From the NCBI GenBank assembly GCA_033812735.1, contig JAPXTA010000138.1, forward strand, positions 1-13,565: 13,565 bases of DNA. Reading direction: 5' to 3'. A program made the position numbers and the translations under genes. The notes beneath the pieces are model-generated. The model was given only the letters and a program-made list of their open reading frames with translations, was not told the DNA's origin and did not search any database. Origin of the DNA: JABFRJ01 sp033812735 (GTDB lineage Bacteria; Pseudomonadota; Alphaproteobacteria; Rhizobiales; Hyphomicrobiaceae). Of this stretch, positions 6,241 to 13,564 are shown piece after piece (the first letter of the stretch is position 1; each line of letters opens with the position of its first letter).

Positions 6241-7950
6241 ATGATCTTGGCGTCCGCCGAGCGGATCGCGCGCTTCACGGCCGATGGCTGGTGGGGAACA
6301 CAGACCATCGATGACGTGTTCCGTTCCAATGTAGCAGCCCACGGCAATCGCGAAGCCGTGGTGGATGCGCCGAATCGGTCAGAGATCACGGATGGTGCAC
6401 CGCAACGACTGCACTATGCCGCCCTCGACGAGATGGTCGGCCGTCTGACGGCGGTCATCGTCGATCGCGGTATCGGCCCGGACGACGTCATTGCCGTTCA
6501 ACTGCCGAACATCGTCGAGCTGACGGCGACATATCTGGCCGCGGCGCGGCTCGGCGCCATTGTTACGCCCGTCCCGGTGCAGTACCGCGAGCACGAGTTG
6601 AGCTATTGTCTGTCGCACACCGGCGCAAAGGCGGTGTTGACGGCAGCCCGCATCGGCAAACACCGCCACGCCGAGATGTTCGATGCCATGCGCAAGGCGC
6701 TGCCGGAATTGCGGCACGTGATGGCCTGGGGCGAGCATCTTCCACCAAGTGTTGTCGCTCTCGATGAAGCGATGGCGGGGGCAGCGCCGATCAGCGCGCC
6801 CAGTCCAGCGACACCGAATGACATCCTCACCATCTGTTGGACATCGGGGACGGAAGCGCGGTCCAAAGGCGTACCGCGAAGCCACAACGAGTGGCTAGTG
6901 ATCGCACCGAACATCATCGAAGCGTCACGGCTATCGCCCGGCTGCCGTTTGCTCAATCCCTCGCCGATGGTCAACATGTCCGGCGTCTCGATCAACATCG
7001 CAACTTGGCTGCGGCTTGCGGGCACTGTTGTTCATCATCATCCACTGTCGGTCCCGGTTTTGCTGCAACAGATGCGGGATGAGCAGCTCGACTATATCGT
7101 TGCGCCGCCAGCCGTCCTGAACATGCTGTTGCAGCATCCGCATCTGCTCGACGGCGTCGACTTCAAGCGACTGAAGACCATCGGTTCAGGCGGCGCGCCA
7201 TTGTCGAGTTGGATGGTGCGGGGCTTTCAGGACAAGTTTGGCGTCGATATCGTCAATCACTTCGGCTCCAACGAAGGCGCCTCGCTTGCGGGCACACGGA
7301 TGGATATCCCACAGCCGGAGCATCGCGCTGCCTACTTTCCGCGCCTCGGCGTCGATGGCGTGCCGACAAAGCTCTACAGCAACAGACGCAATCGCACTCG
7401 CATCGTCGATCTCGCGACCGGAAAGCCGATCGCCGAGAGTGGCAGGCCGGGCGAACTGCGGTTCAGCGGCCCGACCGTCTTTTCAGGCTACTGGAACGCG
7501 CCGGAGATGACGGCGAAAGCCTTCGATGCAGATGGCTACTACTGCACGGGCGACCTTTTCGAGATCGCTGGGGATCAGCAGCAGTTCTACAAATATGTCG
7601 GCCGCGCCAAGGACATCGTCATTCGCGGTGGCATTAACATCTCGTCGGAAGAAATCGAGACGCTGGCGATCGAGCATCCAGCCCTACGCGAGGCAGCCGT
7701 CGTCGGCTATCCGGACCCGATCCTGGGTGAACGCGTCTGTCTCGTCGCGGCCCTGCGCGAGGGCATGACCCTGTCACTGGATGAGATCAAGACGTTCCTG
7801 AGGGACGTGAAGAAAGTAGCGATATACAAGTTGCCCGAGCGGTTGATGGTGGTCGAAGCATTGCCGCGCAATCCGGTCGGCAAGATCTTGAAGCGGGACT
7901 TGCGGCTCCTTGCCAACGATGTGGTAATGCAGCGCGAGGGCACGCCATGA
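6241..7950 (+). CDS. AMP-dependent acyl-CoA synthetase/ligase (cyclohexanecarboxylate- or aryl-acid-CoA ligase-like)
   Basis: Class I adenylate-forming enzyme, 569 aa, predicted to adenylate a carboxylic acid and transfer it to CoA. Motifs in order: variant P-loop TSGTEARSKGVPRSH at 201-215 (the usual form is TSGTTGxPKG; the lysine is kept), GSGGAP at 315-320, FGSNEG at 341-346, YYCTGD at 433-438, GRAKDIVIRGGINIS at 454-468, and PRNPVGKILKR at 542-552 with the presumed catalytic K548. It is shorter than, and not closely similar to, the long-chain synthetase at the left edge, so it likely acts on a different acid. It is the first gene of a six-gene operon, and its stop overlaps the start of the next gene (ATGA at 7947-7950), indicating translational coupling. 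The divergent arrangement with the dioxygenases suggests it may activate an acid derived from their aldehyde product, which is inference. An adenylating enzyme that loads another acceptor is possible but less likely. Confidence 0.9.
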   Translation: MILASAERIARFTADGWWGTQTIDDVFRSNVAAHGNREAVVDAPNRSEITDGAPQRLHYAALDEMVGRLTAVIVDRGIGPDDVIAVQLPNIVELTATYLAAARLGAIVTPVPVQYREHELSYCLSHTGAKAVLTAARIGKHRHAEMFDAMRKALPELRHVMAWGEHLPPSVVALDEAMAGAAPISAPSPATPNDILTICWTSGTEARSKGVPRSHNEWLVIAPNIIEASRLSPGCRLLNPSPMVNMSGVSINIATWLRLAGTVVHHHPLSVPVLLQQMRDEQLDYIVAPPAVLNMLLQHPHLLDGVDFKRLKTIGSGGAPLSSWMVRGFQDKFGVDIVNHFGSNEGASLAGTRMDIPQPEHRAAYFPRLGVDGVPTKLYSNRRNRTRIVDLATGKPIAESGRPGELRFSGPTVFSGYWNAPEMTAKAFDADGYYCTGDLFEIAGDQQQFYKYVGRAKDIVIRGGINISSEEIETLAIEHPALREAAVVGYPDPILGERVCLVAALREGMTLSLDEIKTFLRDVKKVAIYKLPERLMVVEALPRNPVGKILKRDLRLLANDVVMQREGTP

Positions 7951-8663
7951 AAGCCGCGAGTGAACGCCTGAAGCTGCTGCTGCTCCCCGGCATGCTCAAC
8001 AACGAGACACTCTGGGACCGGATCGCTCCAGCCCTGCGCCAACACGCCGATCTCGTCATGCCCGTTTTTACGCAAGAGACACGTATCAGTGAGATGGCGG
8101 ACCGAGCCTTGGCAATGGCAGGGCCCGGAAAGGTCGCCCTCGTCGGCTTCTCGATGGGAGGCTACGTGGCGCAGGAAATTCTCGCCTTGGCGCCGGATCG
8201 TGTCCGTGGCATTGCGCTTGTCGACACGCAAGCCGGTGCCGCCGACGAAGCCACACGCGTCATCATGGCGAAGACGGCGAGTGCGGCACGCAAGGACTTC
8301 GAGGCCGTATTGGCGCGGCTCAAACCCTCGAACGTTCATCCGTCGCGGCTCGATGACGACGCGCTGATGGATCACCTCCAAAAAATGTTTCTGGCGATCG
8401 GTGCAGATGCCTTCATCCGCCAATGTTCAGCAGTTGCGGAGCGGCCAGATCGACGGGAACTCCTGGCTGATACGCGCTTGCCGGCCCTTATTGTCTGCGG
8501 CCGGGACGACATGATCTGCCCGCCGCAACGATCGCAAGAGCTTTCCCAGTTGATGCCGCAGGCGGCGGTCGCTTGGATCGATCGTTGCGGACATATGTCG
8601 CCGCTCGAACTGCCGGAAGCGGTCTGCGCGGCGCTACTCAGATGGATTGGGGAGATCGCATGA
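7947..8663 (+). CDS. Alpha/beta hydrolase
   Basis: Soluble alpha/beta-hydrolase-fold enzyme, 238 aa. It begins with a strand-plus-oxyanion segment LLLLPGMLNNETLWD (10-24). The nucleophile elbow GFSMGG places the catalytic Ser at S69, the acid is in GRDDMICP (D187 or D188), and the histidine is H216 in DRCGHMSPLE, so the triad is complete. The cap region between about 105 and 165 is short. Its ATG overlaps the stop of the upstream ligase (ATGA), and its own stop overlaps the next start (ATGA at 8660-8663). Possible roles in this setting are an ester or lactone hydrolase, a C-C bond hydrolase after ring cleavage, or an acyl-CoA thioesterase. The sequence does not distinguish these. Confidence 0.88.
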   Translation: MKAASERLKLLLLPGMLNNETLWDRIAPALRQHADLVMPVFTQETRISEMADRALAMAGPGKVALVGFSMGGYVAQEILALAPDRVRGIALVDTQAGAADEATRVIMAKTASAARKDFEAVLARLKPSNVHPSRLDDDALMDHLQKMFLAIGADAFIRQCSAVAERPDRRELLADTRLPALIVCGRDDMICPPQRSQELSQLMPQAAVAWIDRCGHMSPLELPEAVCAALLRWIGEIA

Positions 8664-9640
8664 GCCGCGCGGAAGACCTCAGGCGCTTGATAGCCGCGGA
8701 CACGCGCCTTCCGGTTGTGGCCGCGCCGATGTTCCTCGTATCAGGGCCTGATCTCGTGCTTGCGGCATGCAAGTCCGGCGTCATCGGCGCCTTTCCGACG
8801 CCCAACTGCCGCAGTGTTGCCGATCTCGACGCATGGATGCACCGGATCACCGACGGTTTGGCGGCGGCAAAAGCAGCAGACCCGCAGGCGCGCATCGCGC
8901 CTTGGGCCGTCAATCTCATCACCCATTCGACCAACACGCGCCTAGCTGACGATTTAGCGCTGGTTGCCAGATACAAGCCGCCGATCGTGATTACCGCTCT
9001 CGGTAGCCCAAAACCAGCGATCGAAGTCGTGCACGGCTACGGCGGCGCCGTGATCGCCGATGTGATCAACCTTGGACTGGCCCGAAAGGCAGCGCAGGCT
9101 GGTGTCGACGGCATGGCATGTGTTGCAGCCGGTGCCGGCGGCCACACGGGCTTCTTGTCCCCGTTCGCTTTCATTTCAGCTGTGCGTGAGTTCTTCGGCG
9201 GCCTATTAATCGTCGGCGGCGGCATAGGCGACGGTGCCGGAGTCGCCGGTGCTATCGCAGCAGGCGCTGACCTCGTTTACATGGGCACACGCTTCATCCC
9301 GACCGTCGAGAGTGTCGCGCAACAACGCCACAAGGATCTTGTCGTCGAAGCGGGCATTGACGATCTCGTCGTCAGCCCCGCGATTACCGGCACCGCTGCG
9401 TCCTGGCTGAAGCAGTCGTTGCGTGAGGTCGGCTATGATCCCGACAATATGGGTGAGAAGCCGAAGCGAGCTTACGACAGCAATCAATCCATGCCCGCCC
9501 GCTGGAGCGAGACGTTCGCAGCAGGGCAGGGCGTTGGTGCAAGCAAGGCCATCGAGACAACGGCACAAGTAGTCGAATGTCTCGCCGGGGAATACGCAGC
9601 CGCGGTGCGCCGTTTCAAAACCCTGACACACTCGAACTGA
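8660..9640 (+). CDS. Nitronate monooxygenase / 2-nitropropane dioxygenase-family FMN enzyme
   Basis: TIM-barrel flavoprotein, 326 aa, of the NMO/NPD family, which also includes FabK-type enoyl reductases. Visible features are the N-terminal PVVAAPMFLVSGPDLVLAA strand (18-36), a glycine-rich segment AAGAGGHTG (156-164) with H162 at the position of the catalytic histidine, and the FMN-phosphate-binding GGGIGDGAGVAGAIAAGAD region followed by YMGTRF (186-212). The start at 8660 is supported by GGGGAG six nt upstream and by an ATGA overlap with the hydrolase. A frame open from 8573 would overlap that gene by 91 bp. The annotated activity (oxidising alkyl nitronates) need not apply. In a catabolic operon without other nitro-metabolism genes it may instead reduce an enone or enoyl thioester or oxygenate an activated carbon. 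The role is inferred. Confidence 0.85.
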   Translation: MSRAEDLRRLIAADTRLPVVAAPMFLVSGPDLVLAACKSGVIGAFPTPNCRSVADLDAWMHRITDGLAAAKAADPQARIAPWAVNLITHSTNTRLADDLALVARYKPPIVITALGSPKPAIEVVHGYGGAVIADVINLGLARKAAQAGVDGMACVAAGAGGHTGFLSPFAFISAVREFFGGLLIVGGGIGDGAGVAGAIAAGADLVYMGTRFIPTVESVAQQRHKDLVVEAGIDDLVVSPAITGTAASWLKQSLREVGYDPDNMGEKPKRAYDSNQSMPARWSETFAAGQGVGASKAIETTAQVVECLAGEYAAAVRRFKTLTHSN

Positions 9641-9652
9641 GGAGTTCCGGCA

Positions 9653-10882
9653 ATGGCTGGTCCCGTTTACGTTCTCGGCGGTCATCAGACCGACTTCGCG
9701 CGCGTATGGTCGCGTGAAGGCAAGGACATCTCCGATATGATCGGCGAGGCGACGCGCAGCGCGCTGGCTGCCTGCAACCTCGAGCCGGGCGCCGTTCAAT
9801 CGATCCATGTCGGCAATGCATTCGCGGAGCTGCAACGCAATCAGGCGCATCTCGGCTCGATGGTGGCGCAAGTCGTGCCAGAGCTGTGGGGCATCCCCGC
9901 CATGCGCCACGAAGGTGCTTGCGCGTCGGCCTCGCTTGCCGTTCTAACGGCCATGGCGGAGATAGAAGCCGGCCGTTACGACTGCGTTCTCGTGGTGGGC
10001 GCTGAAGAACTCAAAAACCTGCAAGGCGATATTTCCTCGCAGAACCAGAACGCGGCGGGCTGGCAGGGACGCGAGGACATCGACTGCAAGTTCATGTGGC
10101 CCGCCGTTTTCGGATTGCTTGCCGGCGAGTACGAACGCCGCTACGGCCTCGACCGGCGTCATCTCAACCGCATTGCAGAACTGAACTACACCAACGCAAA
10201 GCGCAATCCGAACGCCCAGACCCGCAAGTGGTCCTTCAACGACAAGACCTTCACCGATGACGATGCGGTCAATCCGATGATCGAACCCGGCACGCGGCGG
10301 CAGGATTGCGGCCAGATCACCGACGGCGCGTGCGCCGTAGTTCTGGCGTCGCAGGACTTTGCCGCGGCACACGCCAAGCGCCATGGCAGCACGCTCGACA
10401 AGTTGCCGCGCATTCTTGGCTGGGGCCACCGTAACGGCTCGCTCCGCTTTCACGACAAGATCGAGCGCAGCCGGAATGCGCCATACGTCTTTCCGCATGT
10501 TCGCGACGCGATCACTGACGCATGGCGGCGCGGGGGCATCGCAGGGATCGAAGCCATCTCAGGTGTCGAGACGCACGATTGCTTCACCACGACTGAATAT
10601 ATGGCGATCGACCACTTCGGCATCACGGCCCCCGGCGAATGCTGGAAAGCCGTCGAATCAGGCGCGATCGAGATGGGCGGAAAAATCCCGATCAATCCCT
10701 CCGGGGGGCTTATTGGCGGTGGCCACCCGGTCGGCGCGACAGGCGCGCGCATGCTGCACGACGCTTGCAAGCAGGTCACGGGAACAGCGGGGCCATATCA
10801 GATCGAGGGAGCCAAGACGTTCCAGACCCTCAACATCGGCGGCTCATGCGGCACAGTCGTGAGCTTCGTCGTAGGTCTTTGA
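9653..10882 (+). CDS. Thiolase family protein (acetyl-CoA acetyltransferase / SCP2-thiolase-like)
   Basis: Predicted CoA-dependent C-C bond cleavage (or formation) of a 3-ketoacyl-CoA; 409 aa, full length. The nucleophilic cysteine is C90 in HEGACASAS; the C-terminal catalytic blocks are NPSGGLIGGGHPVGATG (348-364, H358) and IGGSCGTVV (396-404, C399), so Cys/His/Cys are all present. THDCFTTTEY (308-317) resembles the THDCF block of SCP2/lipid-transfer-type thiolases and suggests an SCP2-like branch rather than a FadA or PhaA thiolase. The start has GAGGAG 8 nt upstream and lies 12 bp after the preceding stop. Thiolases of this branch often work with a DUF35 OB-fold partner, and none is seen here. 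It may carry out the terminal thiolysis or retro-aldol step of the operon's pathway. Substrate unknown. Confidence 0.9.
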   Translation: MAGPVYVLGGHQTDFARVWSREGKDISDMIGEATRSALAACNLEPGAVQSIHVGNAFAELQRNQAHLGSMVAQVVPELWGIPAMRHEGACASASLAVLTAMAEIEAGRYDCVLVVGAEELKNLQGDISSQNQNAAGWQGREDIDCKFMWPAVFGLLAGEYERRYGLDRRHLNRIAELNYTNAKRNPNAQTRKWSFNDKTFTDDDAVNPMIEPGTRRQDCGQITDGACAVVLASQDFAAAHAKRHGSTLDKLPRILGWGHRNGSLRFHDKIERSRNAPYVFPHVRDAITDAWRRGGIAGIEAISGVETHDCFTTTEYMAIDHFGITAPGECWKAVESGAIEMGGKIPINPSGGLIGGGHPVGATGARMLHDACKQVTGTAGPYQIEGAKTFQTLNIGGSCGTVVSFVVGL

Positions 10883-10900
10883 AGCGGTTCGCGGTGCCTG

Positions 10901-11860
10901 ATGAACATGGCCTTGCTAGTTGGGATCACGCTGTGGCTCGTATGGGTCGCCTCGCTGTTGAGGTGGCGCGCGCGGCCGGAACTGAAGATCGGGGCCGCAC
11001 GAGACTTCGTCTTCCCGGCCGCCGCCGCTGTTGTCGGTCTGGCTTGGGCAGTGTCACCTGCCGGCTCCGGGCTATCGCGCTTCCTCCATTTCTATCTCCT
11101 GTATGGGATGCTTATCCTCGCGCTCGTGACGCTGGTATGGCTGATCAGTCTGGTGCGGCGCGACTCGAGCATCATGGATATCCTCTACCCGCTGGCGGCG
11201 GCCCTTCCCGCAACAATCCTCGTCTCGTGGCGCGGCGTATGGTCTGTCCACGAGATGCTCGTGGTCGTTATTGCTCTGATATGGAGCATTCGGCTGTCGG
11301 GATATCTCGCCTGGCGGAACCTCGGCCACGGCGTTGAAGACGCGCGCTATGCCTCGTGGCGCCGCAGGTTCGGGACTGATTGGTGGTGGTGGAGCTACTT
11401 CCAGGTATTCGTCATGCAAGGTGTTCTGATCTGGCTCTGGTGCCTCCCGCTGGCACTTGCGCTCTATGCGGCGCCCACCACGTTCGGATGGCAGCATGTC
11501 CTCGCGATAGCAGTCTTCTCAATCGGCTTGATCTTCCAGGCCGGCGGCGATTGGCAGCTCGAGCAGTTCAAGCAGACACGCAAGGATCGCAGCGAGGTGA
11601 TGGATCGTGGCCTGTGGGCGCTGACCCGCCATCCCAATTATTTCGGCGAGGCCGTCATTTGGTGGTCCTTTTGGGTGTGTGCGCTTGTTCATCCCTGGGG
11701 CTGGCTAACCGTTGTTGCGCCCATATACGTCACCTGGTTCATGGCCAAAGGTTCGGCGACCCCGATGCAAGAGCGCTACCTCGCAAAGACAAAGCCCGGC
11801 TATGCGGTCTATGTCGCCCGGGTTCCCGCATTCTTTCCCTGGTCGAAGGCTGGTACGTGA
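10901..11860 (+). CDS. DUF1295 integral membrane protein (steroid 5-alpha-reductase / isoprenylcysteine methyltransferase superfamily)
   Basis: Polytopic membrane protein, 319 aa, with about eight or nine hydrophobic segments (roughly 3-20, 36-53, 64-86, 93-110, 116-134, 168-190, 199-214, 251-283). Diagnostic DUF1295 features are DSSIMDILYP (88-97), RLSGYLAWRN (131-140), the DRGLWALTRHPNYFGE block (235-250), and the C-terminal ERYLAKTKPGYAVYVARVPAFFPW segment. Characterised superfamily members reduce enones with NADPH (steroid 5-alpha-reductase type) or methylate lipids; DUF1295 itself has few proven activities. The N terminus carries about two hydrophobic segments more than the usual 260-270 aa form. 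The Shine-Dalgarno site is weak, and the ATG at 10907 is an alternative start. It lies 18 bp after the thiolase and 1 bp before the next start, so it is firmly within the operon, where reduction of a hydrophobic unsaturated intermediate is plausible. Confidence 0.85.
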   Translation: MNMALLVGITLWLVWVASLLRWRARPELKIGAARDFVFPAAAAVVGLAWAVSPAGSGLSRFLHFYLLYGMLILALVTLVWLISLVRRDSSIMDILYPLAAALPATILVSWRGVWSVHEMLVVVIALIWSIRLSGYLAWRNLGHGVEDARYASWRRRFGTDWWWWSYFQVFVMQGVLIWLWCLPLALALYAAPTTFGWQHVLAIAVFSIGLIFQAGGDWQLEQFKQTRKDRSEVMDRGLWALTRHPNYFGEAVIWWSFWVCALVHPWGWLTVVAPIYVTWFMAKGSATPMQERYLAKTKPGYAVYVARVPAFFPWSKAGT

Positions 11861-11861
11861 G

Positions 11862-12740
11862 ATGAACCAAGCAGCCATGACGGGCCGCGTCGCCATCGTG
11901 ACAGGCGCTGGAAAGGGGCTCGGCAAGGCGTACGCCATCGATCTGGCGGCAGCGGGCGCTTCGGTCGTCGTCAACAACCGCCGCCACCCCGGTGAAACCG
12001 ACGAAAACACATCCGCTGCTCAGACGGTGCGCGCCATCGAGGCCGCTGGCGGCAGAGCCGTCGCGAACTTTGATGATGTATCGAGTGCGGGAGCAGGAGA
12101 GCGGATTGCTGCGGCGGCTCTGTCGTCGTTCGGCCGCATCGACGCGGTGATCGCGAACGCGGGTGTCAGCATCGCGACACCGTTTCACAAGGAGGAAACG
12201 GCATCGTTCCGCTCGGTCTTCGACCCGAGCTTTTTCGGCACCCTCGATGTCGCCATGGCGGCTTGGCCGCATTTGCGGGCACAGAAATACGGGCGCCTCG
12301 TGCTCACGGCGTCTTCGGCAGGATACTTCGGCGTCCACGGTCTCGCGGCGTACTCAGCCTCCAAGGGCGCGGTCATCGGATTGATGCGGGCGCTTGCGAT
12401 AGAAGGGAAATCCGCAGGTGTTCGCGTCAATGCGATCTTGCCGTATGCCTATTCGCAGATGACGGCGGCGCATATGGACGAGACCATGAAAGCGGCACTC
12501 GACCCGGCACACGTCGCGCCGCTTGTGACGTGGCTCGCGTCCGAGGCGTGCGATGTGACCGCGGAAGTCCTCGCCGTTGGCGGAGGCCGGCTGGCACGAG
12601 CCGCAGCTGTCGAGACGCCGTCGATACCGCTTGAGCCAAGCAATCTTTCAGGCTCGATCGTGACGCTCAGGGGCGAACCTATGCGGGAATTCCCCGACGC
12701 GACCGCCGCCTTTCTCGACTTTCTGCGTGGCAAGGAGTGA
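11862..12740 (+). CDS. Short-chain dehydrogenase resembling the (3R)-hydroxyacyl-CoA dehydrogenase domain of MFE-2
   Basis: NAD(P)-dependent Rossmann-fold oxidoreductase, 292 aa. Features are the cofactor motif TGAGKGLG (14-21), NAG (99-101), the catalytic S151 in TASSAG, and YSASK with Y164 and K168. Blocks KYGRLVLTASSAGYFGVHG, RALAIEG, and HVAPLVTWLASEACDVTAEVLAVGGG (about 217-242) resemble the hydroxyacyl-CoA dehydrogenase domain of peroxisomal multifunctional enzyme type 2, here as a stand-alone protein without the hydratase or SCP2 domains. The position of the SDR tetrad asparagine appears to be S123 (PSFFGTLDV). The chosen start is the ATG 1 bp after the DUF1295 stop, and the first strand follows directly. 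No strong ribosome site is visible, consistent with coupling. A frame open from 11712 is rejected because it overlaps the previous gene. It is the last gene of the operon and probably oxidises a 3-hydroxyacyl-CoA to supply the thiolase. Confidence 0.87.
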   Translation: MNQAAMTGRVAIVTGAGKGLGKAYAIDLAAAGASVVVNNRRHPGETDENTSAAQTVRAIEAAGGRAVANFDDVSSAGAGERIAAAALSSFGRIDAVIANAGVSIATPFHKEETASFRSVFDPSFFGTLDVAMAAWPHLRAQKYGRLVLTASSAGYFGVHGLAAYSASKGAVIGLMRALAIEGKSAGVRVNAILPYAYSQMTAAHMDETMKAALDPAHVAPLVTWLASEACDVTAEVLAVGGGRLARAAAVETPSIPLEPSNLSGSIVTLRGEPMREFPDATAAFLDFLRGKE

Positions 12741-12742
12741 CG

Positions 12743-13528
12743 CTAGCCGCGCAGATACACGCCGCCGTCGACTGAAAGTATTTCGCCATTGATGAAGCGG
12801 GATGCAGGGCCGAGAAGAAACATGATGGGACCAGCCATGTCGTCGGGTACGGCAACCCGCTGCATGGGGACGCGCTTGGCATAGATTTCGGGGTCGAACT
12901 TGTCGAATATTTGCGGGCGCCCCGTGCCGCCCGTCAGGAAGGCAGTATTGGTCAATCCGGGAGCAATCGCGTTGACGCGAACGCGCGGCGCGTTCTCGCG
13001 CGCCATGCCCTTCACGAGTGCCACGATTGCGGCCTTGGCGGCACCGTAGTGGGTATATCCCGGGTAGACGTCCATCGCCATGGTCGAGGCGACGGAGACG
13101 AGCGATCCATGGCCGGATTTCGCCAACAGTGGTAGCGCAGCGCGTGCTGCGAGAAAGTGCGAGCGCAAATTTCCGGAGACGACTTCGTCGAACAGTTCCG
13201 GCGGCAAAGCGCTGATTGGCTTCCAGCCCTTCATGAAGCCGGCAAGATTGACGAACCCATCGAGCCCATCCCAGTGGAGCTTCAAGGTCTCGAAGGCGCC
13301 AGCGACGCTTTCGGTGTTGCTCGCGTCAACCGGTATGACGATCGATGCGCCGTCTGGCCTTTGGCTCTCGATCGACGCCGGCAGATCCATGACCGCAACG
13401 TCCACCCCAGTGTCGATGAGGGCGCTGACCAAACTGCGCCCCATGCCGCCGCAGCCGCCGACGACGGCGACGCGTGCGCCTCGAGCCGGACCTAGTCGGG
13501 AAAAATCGATTTGCGGGAGCGTCGGCAT
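12743..13528 (-). CDS. Short-chain dehydrogenase/reductase (classical SDR)
   Basis: NAD(P)-dependent oxidoreductase, 261 aa, typical classical-SDR length. The cofactor motif is a variant, VGGCGGMG (23-30), with Val in place of the usual Thr. D48 after the second strand (AVMDLP) favours NAD(H). The structural NNAG is NLAG (94-97). The catalytic tetrad is N120, S148, Y161 and K165 (HYGAAK). The C terminus GEILSVDGGVYLRG is the usual SDR ending. The start has AAGGCGG a few nt upstream. It converges with the MFE-2-like dehydrogenase, the two stop codons being 2 bp apart, and the two proteins are not close paralogs. The substrate is unknown; an alcohol, diol or hydroxyacid in the same pathway is possible, but the opposite strand means it may belong to a different transcript. 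Confidence 0.9.
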   Translation of the reverse strand: MPTLPQIDFSRLGPARGARVAVVGGCGGMGRSLVSALIDTGVDVAVMDLPASIESQRPDGASIVIPVDASNTESVAGAFETLKLHWDGLDGFVNLAGFMKGWKPISALPPELFDEVVSGNLRSHFLAARAALPLLAKSGHGSLVSVASTMAMDVYPGYTHYGAAKAAIVALVKGMARENAPRVRVNAIAPGLTNTAFLTGGTGRPQIFDKFDPEIYAKRVPMQRVAVPDDMAGPIMFLLGPASRFINGEILSVDGGVYLRG

Positions 13529-13537
13529 CGGACCGCC

Positions 13538-13564
13538 TTAGTGGGAGAGCATGCGTTCGGGCGC
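13538..13564 (-). CDS. Possible 3' end of an upstream minus-strand gene
   Basis: On the minus strand the frame entering from the window edge reads APERMLSH and ends in TAA at 13540-13538, 9 bp before the ATG of the dehydrogenase. The stop merges into the AAGGCGG ribosome site (TAAGGCGG), a spacing common in operons. Only eight codons are visible, so this may be chance and no product can be named. Confidence 0.3.
   Translation of the reverse strand, partial: APERMLSH

Noticed and set aside
7707..8423. Minus-strand open frame spanning the ligase/hydrolase junction
   Set aside because: It covers two motif-confirmed, translationally coupled genes and has no family resemblance.
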